The notes beneath the pieces are model-generated. The model saw only the letters and a list, made by a program, of their open reading frames with translations. It made no database searches and had not been told where the DNA came from. A program made the position numbers and the translations under genes. From Rhodococcus qingshengii (GTDB lineage Bacteria > Actinomycetota > Actinomycetes > Mycobacteriales > Mycobacteriaceae), in the NCBI RefSeq assembly GCF_021025955.1, contig NZ_JAJNCL010000006.1, positions 62,001 to 126,000 of the forward strand: a stretch of 64,000 nt of DNA. Direction: 5' to 3'. This document shows, piece after piece, positions 37,144 through 47,532 of this stretch (positions within the stretch are counted from its first letter, which is position 1; each line of letters opens with the position of its first letter).

Positions 37144-38064
37144 TCAGTTGGCTCGCCAAAAATCTGGTCGGCTCCCGTCGGCGTCGGTGAACCCGTAGTC
37201 GGTTCCGAGTTCGCCGGAACTGACAGATCGCTGATTCCATCGCTTCCGGTTCGGATCGGCGGCGAGGGCCGTGATCGCACGTCCGACAAATCTCGGTGAC
37301 TCGGAGCGTGCGAAATCCGGTGGCGCAGTCGGACCAATCCGATTCGGCAACAAAGCGTCACGCCAATTCGATTCACGGACACCAAAATTGTCGAGCATCA
37401 TCTCCGATCGCAGGAACCCCGGAGTGATGGCGACGGCAGTACATCCGAACGGGGCCAATTCGTGGCCTTGCGAAAAGGCGAGTCGGTTCACGGACACTTT
37501 TGCCAAGTCGTAGAACACCGAGATGCGATAGTTCGACGCGTTGTATTCAGTAGTTCCGTCGGTTATTTCGGCGACCAGTCCACCAGGTCGATCGATCATC
37601 AGCGGCAGGATGTGATGCGACGTGGTGATGTGGGTGTCGATCGCCAGGCGCAAGATGTGAAAGCCCCTGTCCAGATCGTGTTCCCATACCGGCGTGTTCC
37701 ACTCCGCGGGCCCACCCTTGAGCAACTCTGCGCCCCAGATGTCGTTGACCAAGATGTCGATATGTCCGTAGTCGGCGCGCAAGCGTTCGGCAAGATCAGC
37801 CACTTGTTTGCTCTTGAGGTGATCGACAGCAATCGGCACTCCGACGCCGCCCAGCGCGGTGACAAGTTCCGCAGTCTCTTCGATGGTCTCGCCGCGCGGG
37901 TAGTCCGACTGAAGTATCCCGGCAGATGTGCTCCGACCAGTGCAGATGACAGTTGCACCCGCCTCGCCCAAGGCTGCGGCGATTCCTCGTCCGGCGCCCC
38001 TCGTCGCCCCGGCAACAACAGCTACTCGCCCGCGAAGAGCGTCCGGATTCGGTGTCCACGACAT
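37144..38064 (-). CDS. SDR-family oxidoreductase, DHRS1-like
   Basis: 306 residues from ATG 38064 (MSWTPNPDALRGRVAVV). Dinucleotide motif GATRGAGRG (19-27) with Arg44 after strand two, active-site Tyr185 and Lys189 (YDLAK), and ITPGFLRSEMMLDN. The normally conserved NNAG motif reads NDIWG (107-111), seen in DHRS1-like SDRs. Substrate unknown. An upstream ATG at 38145 would add 27 residues with no SDR similarity, so it was not used. 25 bases separate it from DUF1801. Confidence 0.88.
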   Translation of the reverse strand: MSWTPNPDALRGRVAVVAGATRGAGRGIAAALGEAGATVICTGRSTSAGILQSDYPRGETIEETAELVTALGGVGVPIAVDHLKSKQVADLAERLRADYGHIDILVNDIWGAELLKGGPAEWNTPVWEHDLDRGFHILRLAIDTHITTSHHILPLMIDRPGGLVAEITDGTTEYNASNYRISVFYDLAKVSVNRLAFSQGHELAPFGCTAVAITPGFLRSEMMLDNFGVRESNWRDALLPNRIGPTAPPDFARSESPRFVGRAITALAADPNRKRWNQRSVSSGELGTDYGFTDADGSRPDFWRAN

Positions 38065-38391
38065 TGTTCGATTGTTCTCGCCCGGATTGCTTCGTTCAAG
38101 AGCGACGGCGATCTGCGGAACCGAACCTTGATCCGCGGCGTCCAAGGTAGTAATTGCTCGGGGGAGCGAAACAGGGGGAGAGATGAATCGTTGTGTCGGG
38201 CAGAGCGCCCGTTGGAGGAACGGGATCTCGGGATTGAGTTCCGTTCCGTCAAAAGGAAATTCGCATCTGATCCGGAGTCGGCGGGTAATCGAAACTCGCC
38301 CCAGTGAGAAAGTCGTCGACCTTCCACCAGGCCGGGAATCGCCCGAAGACGATTCCCGGCCGGTGTGAAAATCAGATCTGTGAAAATCAGA
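38065..38391. other. Intergenic region between SDR gene and pgl
   Basis: 327 bases with no supportable gene. It must hold the SDR promoter (minus strand). Near its right end are a perfect 12-pair hairpin (38330-38361) and a 15-base tandem duplication reaching the pgl stop. ORFs that read across it are not gene-like. Confidence 0.6.
38330..38361 (-). terminator. Terminator-like hairpin after pgl
   Basis: GGCCGGGAATCG (38330-38341), loop CCCGAAGA, CGATTCCCGGCC (38350-38361): a perfect 12-pair stem 30 bases downstream of the pgl stop. No T-run follows on either strand, like many actinobacterial terminators. Confidence 0.7.
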
Positions 38392-38393
38392 TC
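38364..38393 (-). repeat. 15-base perfect tandem duplication at the pgl stop
   Basis: TGTGAAAATCAGATC at 38364-38378 and 38379-38393, back to back. The right copy covers two bases of the pgl stop codon (38392-38394, minus strand). Confidence 0.95.
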
Positions 38394-39132
38394 ACGGAAG
38401 CTGCGATGCAGCGTCTGCATCGAGAAACCAACGCGTCGCAACCAAACCGGTGGCTCCGGCGGACGGCCAGTCCTCGGCCGAGGCACCACCAACGGCTTCG
38501 GCAACAGCCTCGGCCTTTGCTGCGCCGGAGACGAGCAACCAGACCTCTTTGGCACGCCGAACAGCGGGCAACGTCAGCGTGATGCGAACCGGTGGCGGCT
38601 TGGGGGAATCCGTTACCGCGACAACGAACCGTGCTTCTTCTCGAACTGCGTCGGTGTGCGGGAACAACGAGTTGACGTGTCCTTCGCCGCCCATGCCGAG
38701 CAGGTGCACGTCGAAGGTCGGAACCTGATTGCCGTGAGCCTGAGCGCCCAGCAGTTGTTCGTACGCCGTCGCCGCACCGTGGGGATCACCGTCGTAGATA
38801 CCGTCGGACGCGGCCATCGCATGTACCCGGTCGGGATCGACCGATACATGATCGAGGAGCGCCTCACGTGCCTGCACTTCGTTCCGTTCGGGATCGCCGG
38901 ACGGCAGGAACCGCTCGTCGCCCCAGTACAGATCGATCTGAGACCAGTCGATGTCGCCGGGAGCATTCCGCAACTTCTCGAGAAGTGCAATGCCGGTTCC
39001 GCCACCGGTCAGAACGATGGACGCGACTCCTCGAGCCTTCTGAGCCTCGACGATGGTCGTGACCAGGCGTGCGGCAGCAGCATCGACCAGTTGGCCGGCG
39101 TCGGAAAACTTCTCTACGACAACATCACTCAT
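38392..39132 (-). CDS. pgl: 6-phosphogluconolactonase
   Basis: Hydrolyses 6-phosphogluconolactone in the oxidative pentose phosphate pathway. 246 residues: [56 protein letters not shown] (in part), and [19 protein letters not shown] overlaps the opcA end by eight bases; last gene of the tkt operon. Confidence 0.95.
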   Translation of the reverse strand: MSDVVVEKFSDAGQLVDAAAARLVTTIVEAQKARGVASIVLTGGGTGIALLEKLRNAPGDIDWSQIDLYWGDERFLPSGDPERNEVQAREALLDHVSVDPDRVHAMAASDGIYDGDPHGAATAYEQLLGAQAHGNQVPTFDVHLLGMGGEGHVNSLFPHTDAVREEARFVVAVTDSPKPPPVRITLTLPAVRRAKEVWLLVSGAAKAEAVAEAVGGASAEDWPSAGATGLVATRWFLDADAASQLP

Positions 39133-40033
39133 AGGTCACCTTCTCCAATCCAGCCAGAGCTTCCTCGTAGATCTCGTCGGGATCGAGTCGACGCAATTCC
39201 TCGGCGAGGCAATCGCGTGTCTCTCGGCGACCCAGAGAAACCAGCGCGTCGGGCTGACCGGTACGGATCAACGTCGCAGTCGTACCCTCCTGCGGGCGAC
39301 TGATGGAAATGCTGCGGGTCTCGAGCTTCAACTCGACCGTCAGCTCACCCGTACGCCGAATGACCGGACCGTCGATCTTGGCCGCCAGCCAACCGGCGAG
39401 AATATCCAGTGCCGGTTCGGTTTTGAGACCGGAGACCACTGCGGAGGTGATCTTCTCGTGCGGCGGTTGATCGAGAGCCGACGCAAGCAGCGCGCGCCAG
39501 TAGGTGACGCGACTCCAGGCGAGATCGGTATCACCGGCGGTGTACGACGCGAGTCGCCCCTTGATGGTGGCCGTCGGATCGGGGGCACCGGTGGCATCGG
39601 TGATGCGCCGTATCGCGAGCCTCCCGACGGGGTCCTTCGCCGGAATCTCGGGTGCCTCGAGGGGCCACCACGCGACTACCGGGGTGTCGGGGAGCAGGAA
39701 CGGGATGACGACGCTGCTCTCGTGATCCGCCAGCGGACCGTAGAGACGCAGGACCACGACCTCCGAGGCGCCGGCGTCGCCGCCGACACGGATCTGAGCA
39801 TCGAGCCGAGGCTCACTCTGCTCGTCACCACGCAGAAGCACGATGACGCGGCAAGGGTGCTCGCGGCTGGCTTCGTTGGCGGCCTCGATGGCTTCCTCGG
39901 CGTTCCCGGTGTCCCTGGTGCAGACGACGAGCGTCAACACTCGCCCCAAGGTGACAGCGCCGCCGGTCTTACGCACCTCGACCAGTTTCTTGCTGACCTG
40001 GACCGTGGTGGTGGACGGCAAATCGAGAATCAC
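39125..40033 (-). CDS. opcA: Glucose-6-phosphate dehydrogenase assembly protein OpcA
   Basis: 302 residues, matching the ~303 of mycobacterial OpcA. It activates or assembles Zwf in cyanobacteria and actinobacteria. Features: [45 protein letters not shown] (in part), [21 protein letters not shown], and the C-terminal [24 protein letters not shown] chose GTG 40033 ([10 protein letters not shown]), which matches the family N-terminus, has GGAGG ten bases upstream and overlaps the zwf TAG by one base; ATG 40048 would add five residues. Confidence 0.93.
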   Translation of the reverse strand: MILDLPSTTTVQVSKKLVEVRKTGGAVTLGRVLTLVVCTRDTGNAEEAIEAANEASREHPCRVIVLLRGDEQSEPRLDAQIRVGGDAGASEVVVLRLYGPLADHESSVVIPFLLPDTPVVAWWPLEAPEIPAKDPVGRLAIRRITDATGAPDPTATIKGRLASYTAGDTDLAWSRVTYWRALLASALDQPPHEKITSAVVSGLKTEPALDILAGWLAAKIDGPVIRRTGELTVELKLETRSISISRPQEGTTATLIRTGQPDALVSLGRRETRDCLAEELRRLDPDEIYEEALAGLEKVTYE

Positions 40034-41577
40034 TAGGGTCGCCTCCATTCGCGTCCGGTGCGTTGCATCATTTCGTCCGCAGACGGTGGTCCCCACGTTC
40101 CGGCCTCGTAGGGTTCCGGCTTACCGCCGGCAGCCCAGTGAGCGAGGACGGGATCGAGTATCTCCCAAGATAATTCAACTTCGGCATTCACCGGGAAGAG
40201 AGACGGCTCGCCGAGCAACACGTCGAGAATGAGTCGCTCGTACGCCTCCGGTGACGATTCGGTGAAAGCCTGACCGTACGAGAAGTCCATGTTGACGTCA
40301 CGGACTTCCATGCTCGATCCGGGAACCTTCGAGCCGAACCGCATGGTGACGCCCTCGTCGGGCTGCACGCGGATGACCAGAGCGTTCTGGCCGAGGTCTT
40401 CGGTCATCGTCTTGTCGAACGGCAGGTGCGGTGCACGTTTGAACACCACTGCGATCTCGGTGACGCGACGGCCTAGTCGTTTGCCGGTACGCAGGTAGAA
40501 CGGCACACCCGCCCAGCGGCGGGTGTCGACCTCGAGGGTGATGGCGGCAAAGGTCTCCGTGATGGAGTCCGCTGCGAAGCCGTCTTCTTCGAGGAGCCCG
40601 ACCACCGGCAGCCCACCCTGCCAGCCGCCCGCGTACTGGCCGCGGGCGGTGGTCTCGTCGAGGGGTTCTGCGAGGCGAGTGGCGGAGAGGACCTTGATCT
40701 TCTCCGCCTGCAGGTTCAATGGCTCGAAGCTGATGGGTTCTTCCATCGCCGTGAACGCGAGCAGTTGCAGCAGGTGATTCTGGATCACGTCGCGGGCCGC
40801 GCCGATGCCGTCGTAGTATCCGGCGCGTCCGCCGAGCCCGATGTCCTCGGCCATCGTGATCTGAACGTGGTCGACGTAGTGAGCGTTCCAGATCGGATCG
40901 AACAACTGGTTCGCGAAGCGCAGAGCCAGGATGTTCTGGACCGTTTCCTTACCGAGATAGTGGTCGATACGGAAGACCGTGTCCTCGGGGAACACCTTGT
41001 TGACGACGGCGTTCAGTTCGCGGGCGCTCGCGAGGTCGTGACCGAACGGCTTCTCGATGACAACGCGTCGCCACTGACCGTCCTCGGCCTGCGCGAGGCC
41101 GGAAGCGGACAGCTGTTCGAGGACCTGAGGGAATGCGTTTGGCGGAATCGCGAGGTAGAAGCCGTGATTGCCGCCGATGCCACGCTCGTTGTCGAGCGTC
41201 GCCAACGTGTCGGACAGGTTCTGGAAGGCCTCGGCCTCGTCGAAACTGCCCTCCACGAACCGGATGCCTTCGGCGAGCCGCTCCCACACGTCCTGACGGA
41301 ACTTGGTGCGAGCACCGTCCTTGACTGCTTCGAGGACGACGTTCGTGAAGTCCTCGTCCGTCCAGTCACGCCGGGCGAACCCGACCAGAGCGAATCCGGG
41401 CGGCAACAGTCCACGGTTGGCGAGGTCGTAGATGGCGGGCATGAGCTTGCGCCTGGCAAGGTCGCCGGTAACACCGAAAATCACCAGGGCGCAGGGCCCC
41501 GCAATGTGCGGAAGCCGTTTGTCGGTGCTGTCCCGAAGGGGATTCACCCAATCTGATGCCGCCGCGGAATCGCTCAC
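40033..41577 (-). CDS. zwf: Glucose-6-phosphate 1-dehydrogenase
   Basis: Entry enzyme of the oxidative pentose phosphate pathway, making NADPH. 514 residues from GTG 41577: nucleotide motif ALVIFGVTGDLARRKLMPA, the active-site FRIDHYLGKETVQN, and the C-terminal YERLILDVLLGEPSLFP. Long in-frame extensions into tal are shadows. Four bases separate it from tal; its stop overlaps opcA. Confidence 0.96.
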   Translation of the reverse strand: MSDSAAASDWVNPLRDSTDKRLPHIAGPCALVIFGVTGDLARRKLMPAIYDLANRGLLPPGFALVGFARRDWTDEDFTNVVLEAVKDGARTKFRQDVWERLAEGIRFVEGSFDEAEAFQNLSDTLATLDNERGIGGNHGFYLAIPPNAFPQVLEQLSASGLAQAEDGQWRRVVIEKPFGHDLASARELNAVVNKVFPEDTVFRIDHYLGKETVQNILALRFANQLFDPIWNAHYVDHVQITMAEDIGLGGRAGYYDGIGAARDVIQNHLLQLLAFTAMEEPISFEPLNLQAEKIKVLSATRLAEPLDETTARGQYAGGWQGGLPVVGLLEEDGFAADSITETFAAITLEVDTRRWAGVPFYLRTGKRLGRRVTEIAVVFKRAPHLPFDKTMTEDLGQNALVIRVQPDEGVTMRFGSKVPGSSMEVRDVNMDFSYGQAFTESSPEAYERLILDVLLGEPSLFPVNAEVELSWEILDPVLAHWAAGGKPEPYEAGTWGPPSADEMMQRTGREWRRP

Positions 41578-41581
41578 AGGC

Positions 41582-42706
41582 TCAGCTCTTCTGGGTTGCT
41601 GCGCGGAGCTGCTCGGCAGTTGCGTCGAGCAACTCGTTCCAGGACACCTCGAACTTGTCGACGCCCTCGGTCTCGAGGACCTTGAACACGTCCGCAAGAT
41701 CGATTCCGACTGCAGCGAGCTGATCGAAGACCGCCTGTGACTCCTTAGCGGTGCCCGAGATGGTGTCGCCCGTGATCTCACCGTGGTCGGCGAGAGCGTC
41801 GAGCGTCTTCTCCGGCATGGTGTTGACAGTGTTGGGTGCAACCAGTTCGGTGACGTAGAGCGTGTCGGGGTAGTCCGGGTTCTTCACGCCGGTCGACGCC
41901 CAGAGCGGACGCTGAGCCTTGGCGCCGTCGGCCAGGAGAGCCTGGAAGCGTGGCTGGACCTCGAAGATCTGCTGGTAGGCGTTGTACGCCAGGCGAGCGT
42001 TTGCGAGTGCAGCCTTGCCGCGAAGCTCGAGCGCTTCCGGCGTGCCGATTGCCGTGAGGCGGTTGTCGATCTCGGAATCCACGCGGGAGACGAAGAACGA
42101 GGCGACCGACTCGATGGACGAGATGTCGCGGCCGGCAGCCTTGGCAGTGTCCAGACCTTCGAGGTATGCGCCCATGACTGCTTCGTAGCGCTCGACCGAG
42201 AAGATCAAGGTGACGTTGACGCTGATGCCCTCGCCTATCACCTTGGCGATGGCGGGAATGCCTGCCAGCGTCGCGGGGATCTTGATCAGGACATTCGGGC
42301 GATCGACGATCTTGTGCAGCTCGATCGCCTGCGCGACAGTGGCGTCGGTGTCGTGTGCCAGGCGAGGGTCGACCTCGATGGACACGCGGCCGTCGACGCC
42401 GTTCGACGCCTCGAACTGCGGAGCCAGGATGTCACACGCAGCGCGCACGTCGTCGGTGGTCACCGCGGTGATGGTGGCGTCGACATCGGCGCCGCGCTGT
42501 GCGAGCTCACGGACCTGAGCGTCGTAGGCCGATCCCTTGGAGAGTGCTGCCTGGAAGATCGACGGGTTGGTCGTGACGCCCACGATCGACTTCGTGTCGA
42601 TCAGGTTCTGCAGGTTGCCGGACTGGATGCGATCTCGCGAGAGGTCGTCGAGCCAGATGGAAACGCCTGCAGCGGAGAGCTTTTCGGTATTCACGTTCTG
42701 TGTCAT
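41582..42706 (-). CDS. tal: Transaldolase
   Basis: Transfers a dihydroxyacetone unit between sugar phosphates. 374 residues, the actinobacterial length: [34 protein letters not shown], the Schiff-base lysine in [15 protein letters not shown], and [17 protein letters not shown] 42706 follows AAGGG by ten bases; ATG 42715, overlapping the tkt stop, would add three residues. Confidence 0.95.
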   Translation of the reverse strand: MTQNVNTEKLSAAGVSIWLDDLSRDRIQSGNLQNLIDTKSIVGVTTNPSIFQAALSKGSAYDAQVRELAQRGADVDATITAVTTDDVRAACDILAPQFEASNGVDGRVSIEVDPRLAHDTDATVAQAIELHKIVDRPNVLIKIPATLAGIPAIAKVIGEGISVNVTLIFSVERYEAVMGAYLEGLDTAKAAGRDISSIESVASFFVSRVDSEIDNRLTAIGTPEALELRGKAALANARLAYNAYQQIFEVQPRFQALLADGAKAQRPLWASTGVKNPDYPDTLYVTELVAPNTVNTMPEKTLDALADHGEITGDTISGTAKESQAVFDQLAAVGIDLADVFKVLETEGVDKFEVSWNELLDATAEQLRAATQKS

Positions 42707-42711
42707 CGAGA

Positions 42712-44814
42712 TCATCCCTTCACAGCTGCGACGGAGCGCTGCGCGGCTTCTACAGTCGCGTCGGCAGTGATGCCGAACTCCCGGAACAAGGTCTTGTAAT
42801 CGGCGGAAGCGCCGTAGTGCTCGAGCGAGACGGCCTGACCGGCGTCGCCGAGGATGCGCCACCACGGCATCGCGATGCCGGCTTCGACAGATACGCGCGC
42901 GCGGACAGCGGGCGGAATGACTTCGTCGCGGTACGCCTGATCCTGCTCGAGGAACCAGTCGAGGCACGGCACGGAAACGACGCGGGTTGCGACTCCCTGA
43001 GCTTCGAGGGTCTCGCGAGCCTCGGTGGCCAGATGCAGTTCGGAACCGGTCGCCAGCAAGATGACCTCAGGCGAACCGTTGGCTGCGTCGACGAGGACGT
43101 AAGCGCCGCGCTTGACTCCCTCGGCAGCCTTCTCCTTGGTGCCTTCGAGAACCGGGATGTCCTGGCGGGTGAGTGCCAGAGCCGTCGGGCCCGTCTTGTT
43201 CTCGAGTGCTGCCTGCCATGCGAACGAGGTCTCGTTGGCGTCACCCGGGCGGACGACGGCGAGGTTCGGGATCGCACGAAGAGCAGCGAGGTGCTCGACC
43301 GGCTGGTGAGTCGGGCCGTCTTCGCCGAGACCGATGGAGTCGTGGGTCCAGACGTAGGTGACGGCAGTCTTCATCAGTGCGGCCAGGCGAACCGCCGGAC
43401 GCATGTAGTCGGAGAAGACCATGAAGGTTCCGCCGTACGGGCGGGTCGGGCCGTGCAGCGCGATGCCGTTGAGGATCGAGCCCATCGCGTGCTCACGGAT
43501 ACCGAAGTGGAGCGTGCGGCCGTAGGGCTGCGCGTTCCAGTCGTTGGTGGAGATGGAGAAGGGGCCGAACGAATCTGCACCCTTGATGGTGGTGTTGTTG
43601 CTGCCTGCGAGGTCGGCGGAGCCGCCCCACAGCTCGGGCAGGATCGGTCCGAGCGCGTTGAGCGCCGAACCGGAGGCTTTACGAGTCGCAACGCCCTTGG
43701 CGTCGGCCTCGTAGGTCGGGAGAGCGTCGGCCCAGCCGGCGGGGAATTCGCCGGCGAACAGGCGGTCGAAGAGTTCCTTGCGCTCGGTCTCACGTGCGGC
43801 CCACGCGTCGAACTCGACCTGCCATGCCTTGCGTGCGTCGGCGCCGCGGGAGACGACCTCACGGGCGTGAGCCAGAGCGTCGGAGTCGACGTCGAAGGAC
43901 TTGGCCGGATCGAAGCCGAGGGCTTCCTTGACCGCTGCAACTTCGTCGGCACCGAGAGCGGAGCCGTGGACGTCGCCGGTGTTCATCTTCTTCGGCGCCG
44001 GGAAACCGATGATGGTGCGGAGCAAGATGATGGACGGACGATCGACGACGGCCTTGGCTGCGGCAACCGCGTCGAGGATGCCGGAGACATTCTCGCCACC
44101 TTCGACGTGCTGAACGTGCCAGCCGTACGCCTCGTATCGCTTTCCGACGTCTTCGCCGAGAGCGATGGTGGTGTCGTGCTCGATGGAAATCTTGTTGTCG
44201 TCGTAGAAGACGATGAGGTTGCCCAATTCCTGGACACCGGCGAGGGACGAGGCCTCGGACGTGACGCCTTCTTCGATGTCACCGTCGGACGCGATCACGT
44301 AGATGTGATGGTCGAAGGGGGAGGAGCCGACCGGGGTCTCCGGATCGAACAGCCCACGCTCACGACGCGCAGCCATCGCCATACCGACTGCGGAGGCGAG
44401 GCCCTGGCCCAGCGGACCGGTGGTCATCTCGACGCCGACGGTGTGGCCGACCTCGGGGTGGCCGGGGGTCAGTGCGCCCCACGTGCGGAGAGCTTCGAGG
44501 TCTGCAAGCTCGAGACCATAGCCCGACAGGTAGAGCTGGGTGTACAGCGTCAAGGACGAATGACCACAGGAGAGAACGAAGCGGTCACGGCCGACCCATT
44601 CTGCATCCGAAGGATCGTGGCGCATGACGCGCTGGAAGAGGGTGTATGCCAACGGCGCCAAGCTCATTGCAGTTCCGGGATGGCCGTTGCCGACCTTCTG
44701 AACCGCGTCGGCGGCGAGCACGCGGGCGGTATCGACAGCCTTGGTGTCCAGGTCGGTCCAGTCCGAGGGGTGGACGGGTTGCGTGAGGACGTGGATCTCG
44801 TCTGTGATCGACAC
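42712..44814 (-). CDS. tkt: Transketolase
   Basis: Thiamine-diphosphate enzyme of the pentose phosphate pathway. 700 residues, as in M. tuberculosis: [21 protein letters not shown], the ThDP motif [19 protein letters not shown] to DDNKISIE, the Pyr-domain [20 protein letters not shown] with the catalytic Glu region, and the C-terminal [22 protein letters not shown] 44814 ([10 protein letters not shown]) has AGGAG ten bases upstream and is preferred to an ATG 19 codons earlier. First gene of tkt-tal-zwf-opcA-pgl, divergent from ctaB. Confidence 0.96.
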   Translation of the reverse strand: MSITDEIHVLTQPVHPSDWTDLDTKAVDTARVLAADAVQKVGNGHPGTAMSLAPLAYTLFQRVMRHDPSDAEWVGRDRFVLSCGHSSLTLYTQLYLSGYGLELADLEALRTWGALTPGHPEVGHTVGVEMTTGPLGQGLASAVGMAMAARRERGLFDPETPVGSSPFDHHIYVIASDGDIEEGVTSEASSLAGVQELGNLIVFYDDNKISIEHDTTIALGEDVGKRYEAYGWHVQHVEGGENVSGILDAVAAAKAVVDRPSIILLRTIIGFPAPKKMNTGDVHGSALGADEVAAVKEALGFDPAKSFDVDSDALAHAREVVSRGADARKAWQVEFDAWAARETERKELFDRLFAGEFPAGWADALPTYEADAKGVATRKASGSALNALGPILPELWGGSADLAGSNNTTIKGADSFGPFSISTNDWNAQPYGRTLHFGIREHAMGSILNGIALHGPTRPYGGTFMVFSDYMRPAVRLAALMKTAVTYVWTHDSIGLGEDGPTHQPVEHLAALRAIPNLAVVRPGDANETSFAWQAALENKTGPTALALTRQDIPVLEGTKEKAAEGVKRGAYVLVDAANGSPEVILLATGSELHLATEARETLEAQGVATRVVSVPCLDWFLEQDQAYRDEVIPPAVRARVSVEAGIAMPWWRILGDAGQAVSLEHYGASADYKTLFREFGITADATVEAAQRSVAAVKG

Positions 44815-45015
44815 TGGCAGATGTCTCCTGACATGGTGTACGTGGATTGCGAGGGTGGGGTGTCCCTCCACTGCGTAACCCAGCCTAATGGTCCTGGCTG
44901 CCCGGGTCGATTCGGTTCCTCAATGGCTGCGGTCTACCATCGTTCGTAGTAGAGAACAGTGTCAGCAGTGTGTCGTGAAGAGTTAGTGCGGTAACGCGTG
45001 GTGCAAGGAGAGAAC

Positions 45016-45999
45016 GTGCGGACAGGGCAACAGCCGAGCGGACATGGCTTCGGCAGCCCAGGTGCCGCCCCGCGGGCGACCAATACCGATACGGTGTGGG
45101 GTCGCGCAACGGGCAAGGTTCTGGCTTATATCGCGCTCACGAAGCCGCGAGTAATCGAATTGCTGTTGGTGGCAACCATTCCGGCAATGCTGCTGGCCGA
45201 TCGCGGAACAGTCGACATCGTTCTGATCCTGAGCACCCTCTTCGGTGGCTGGATGGGCGCGGCGAGTGCGAACTCGCTCAACTGCGTCGTCGACGCCGAC
45301 ATCGACAAGGTCATGAAGCGCACGGCGAAGCGTCCGCTGGCCCGCGAGGCGGTGCCGACGCGTAACGCGCTCGTCTTCGGCCTTCTTCTCGGACTCGCAT
45401 CGTTCCTGTGGCTGTGGTGGCGAGCCAACCTCCTCGCCGGCATCCTCGTCGTGATCACGATCGCGTTCTACGTCCTCATCTACACGATGGTTCTCAAGCG
45501 TCGTACCTGGCAGAACGTCATCTGGGGCGGCGCTGCCGGATGTATGCCCGTGCTCGTCGGCTGGGCAGCTGTCACCGGTTCGCTGAGCTGGCAGCCCGTC
45601 GTGCTGTTCCTGATCATCTTCTTCTGGACGCCGCCGCACACCTGGGCACTTGCCATGCGGTACAAAGAAGACTACAAAGCTGCCGGTGTCCCGATGCTTC
45701 CGGTGATCGCCACCGAAGAGCACGTCACCAAGCAGATCCTGTTCTACAGCTGGGCAATGGTCGTCACGACGCTTGTCCTCGTGCCCGCCTCGGGCGTCAT
45801 CTACGCCGCCATCACCATCGTCGCCGGTGCGTGGTTCCTGCTCATGGCCCATCAGCTGTACCGCAGCGTTCGTGGCGGTGCTCAGGTCAAGCCGCTGCGC
45901 CTGTTCCTGCAGTCCAACAACTATCTTGCGATCGTTTTCGTCGGCCTCGCTGTCGACTCGGTTCTCGGACTCCAGACGATCAGCGACATGCTCAGCTGA
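45016..45999 (+). CDS. ctaB: Protoheme IX farnesyltransferase (heme O synthase)
   Basis: Farnesylates heme B to heme O for cytochrome oxidase. About 327 residues, UbiA-type membrane protein with eight to nine helices. The prenyl-phosphate/Mg site is [20 protein letters not shown] (NxxxDxxxD). GTG 45016 is chosen because AAGGAGA lies six bases upstream; GTG 44998 or 45001 would add five or six residues. Divergent from tkt with ~200 bases between. Followed by a perfect 20-pair hairpin. Confidence 0.95.
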   Translation: MRTGQQPSGHGFGSPGAAPRATNTDTVWGRATGKVLAYIALTKPRVIELLLVATIPAMLLADRGTVDIVLILSTLFGGWMGAASANSLNCVVDADIDKVMKRTAKRPLAREAVPTRNALVFGLLLGLASFLWLWWRANLLAGILVVITIAFYVLIYTMVLKRRTWQNVIWGGAAGCMPVLVGWAAVTGSLSWQPVVLFLIIFFWTPPHTWALAMRYKEDYKAAGVPMLPVIATEEHVTKQILFYSWAMVVTTLVLVPASGVIYAAITIVAGAWFLLMAHQLYRSVRGGAQVKPLRLFLQSNNYLAIVFVGLAVDSVLGLQTISDMLS

Positions 46000-46003
46000 T
46001 TCA

Positions 46004-46049
46004 GCTGTGCGCCTTTGTTAACCTCGGGCGGTTAACAAAGGCGCACAGC
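46004..46049. terminator. Bidirectional terminator between ctaB and qor
   Basis: GCTGTGCGCCTTTGTTAACC (46004-46023), loop TCGGGC, GGTTAACAAAGGCGCACAGC (46030-46049): a perfect 20-pair stem in the 56-base gap of two convergent genes. No T-tail, symmetrical, so it can act for both. Confidence 0.88.
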
Positions 46050-46055
46050 ACTTCG

Positions 46056-47021
46056 CTAGGGAATCAGAACGATCGACCCGGTCGTTGCTCGACCTTCCAG
46101 ATCCCGATGCGCTGTTGCCGCATCGGCGAGGGGATACTCGGCGCCGACGCGAACATCGAGTTTCCCGGCCGCAATGGCATCGAAGACATCGCCGGCACGC
46201 CAGGTCAGTTCCTCACGAGTGCGAATGTGATGAGCGAGCGTCGGTCGCGTCAGGAACAGCGAGCCCGACGAATTGAGCCGCTGCGGATCCACCGGCGGAA
46301 CCGGACCACTGGCTGCACCGAACAATGCGACGGTGCCGCGGATACGCACGGAAGCCAAACTCGAATCAAAAGTTGTTGCGCCGACGCCGTCGTATGCCGC
46401 CGCGACGCCTTCGCCGCCGGTGAACTCCCGAACGCGTGCTGCGATGTCCTCGTCGTACCGCAAGACCTCCGAGGCACCGGCGCCACGCGAGAGTTCTTCC
46501 TTCGCATCGGATGACACAGTCGTGACGACCTTCGCCCCGAGGCTGACGGCCATCTGGGTCAGGATCAACCCGACGCCGCCCGCGCCCGCGTGCACAAGCA
46601 CGGTGTCTCCGCTCTGGATCGGATACGTCGACTTCGCGAGGTAGTGCGCCGTCATCCCCTGCAGGAGCGCTGACGCTGCGGCCGATGCCGGGACACCGTC
46701 GGGCACGTTCACTGCGACTGCGGCGGGAACATCCACCTTCTCGGCGTAGCTGCTCGTGGCCGCGGCCCACGCGACACGGTCGCCCACGGCGAATTCGGTG
46801 ACATCGGAACCGACGGCTTCGACGACACCGCTGCCCTCGTCGCCGGGAATGTAGGGGAGCGGCCGCTTGTACTGGCCCATTCGGAAGTACGTGTCGATGA
46901 AATTGATGCCGATCGCTTCGGTACGGACGAGTAGATCGCCTGGGCCCGGTGTCGGTTCGGGTTGTTCGGTCAGAGTCAGAACCTCTGGTCCGCCGGTCTC
47001 GGTCACGTAGATGGCTCGCAT
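46056..47021 (-). CDS. qor: NAD(P)H:quinone oxidoreductase (MDR family)
   Basis: 321 residues of a zinc-free medium-chain dehydrogenase: MRAIYVTETGGPEVLTL, GINFIDTYFRMGQY, PGDEGSGVVEAVGSDV, and the NADPH-binding VLVHAGAGGVGLILTQMA. These are quinone reductase/zeta-crystallin signatures. Position matches M. tuberculosis qor beside ctaA and ctaB. The physiological acceptor is unknown. Confidence 0.92.
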   Translation of the reverse strand: MRAIYVTETGGPEVLTLTEQPEPTPGPGDLLVRTEAIGINFIDTYFRMGQYKRPLPYIPGDEGSGVVEAVGSDVTEFAVGDRVAWAAATSSYAEKVDVPAAVAVNVPDGVPASAAASALLQGMTAHYLAKSTYPIQSGDTVLVHAGAGGVGLILTQMAVSLGAKVVTTVSSDAKEELSRGAGASEVLRYDEDIAARVREFTGGEGVAAAYDGVGATTFDSSLASVRIRGTVALFGAASGPVPPVDPQRLNSSGSLFLTRPTLAHHIRTREELTWRAGDVFDAIAAGKLDVRVGAEYPLADAATAHRDLEGRATTGSIVLIP

Positions 47022-47104
47022 GGTTTCTGTTCTACACCCGCGGCGACCGAGCCTCAGTCCATGCCTGGTGTCGCTTCCGGGCTACCGACCAGTATTGTCG
47101 AGTC

Positions 47105-47467
47105 ATGAGCACCGATACAGAGAAGTCGGACGCCACCCCGTCCGCGCCGGAACTGCCGAAGTCCACGGTGAATGCCATCACCAAGTTCGTCGCCGAGCAC
47201 GGCGGAACCGCCAGCGCCGTCATCCAGCCAGTCGGCGTTGCCGGCGTTCGCATCACTCTCGTGGGTGCCGACGGCATCCTCGGTGACCAGGTCGTCGAGG
47301 ACCTCGCCACGGCCAATGCCGTCGTCGCATCCTTCGACAACGTCACCGTTGCCGAGTGGGAGCGCGAGCTGACGAGCATCGTCACCCCGCAGGAAGGCCA
47401 CTTCAAGAAGATGGCCGGTTGGGTTGCCAATCAGACTCGGTTCCCGAAAGCACGCAACGAATCCTGA
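47105..47467 (+). CDS. Conserved small protein between qor and ctaA
   Basis: 120 residues; polar N-terminus (MSTDTEKSDATPSAPELPKS) then KSTVNAITKFVAEHGGTASAVIQPVGVAGVRITLV (quoted only in pieces here: VIQPVGVAGVRITLVG, VVEDLATANAVVASF) and a basic end (KMAGWVANQTRFPKARNES). No signal peptide or helix motif I can name. ATG 47105 is supported because the upstream open frame overlaps the qor start region. Transcribed away from qor and towards ctaA. Function unknown. Confidence 0.78.
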   Translation: MSTDTEKSDATPSAPELPKSTVNAITKFVAEHGGTASAVIQPVGVAGVRITLVGADGILGDQVVEDLATANAVVASFDNVTVAEWERELTSIVTPQEGHFKKMAGWVANQTRFPKARNES

Positions 47468-47471
47468 AATG

Positions 47472-47521
47472 ACGTGTGGGGCGATAGGAACACATTTCGG
47501 TGTTCCTACCGCCCCACACGT
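47472..47521. terminator. Bidirectional terminator between the small protein and ctaA
   Basis: ACGTGTGGGGCG (47472-47483) pairs with CGCCCCACACGT (47510-47521); inside, after one A/C mismatch, TAGGAACAC (47485-47493) pairs with GTGTTCCTA (47500-47508); loop ATTTCG. 21 pairs in all between two convergent stops. Confidence 0.9.
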
Positions 47522-47532
47522 GTCTTCAAGCG

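Noticed and set aside
38365-39303. 312-codon plus-strand frame opposite pgl
   Set aside because: No family resemblance; pgl motifs are clear on the minus strand.
42700-44949. 749-codon plus-strand frame opposite tkt
   Set aside because: Shadow frame; tkt is certain and complete on the other strand.
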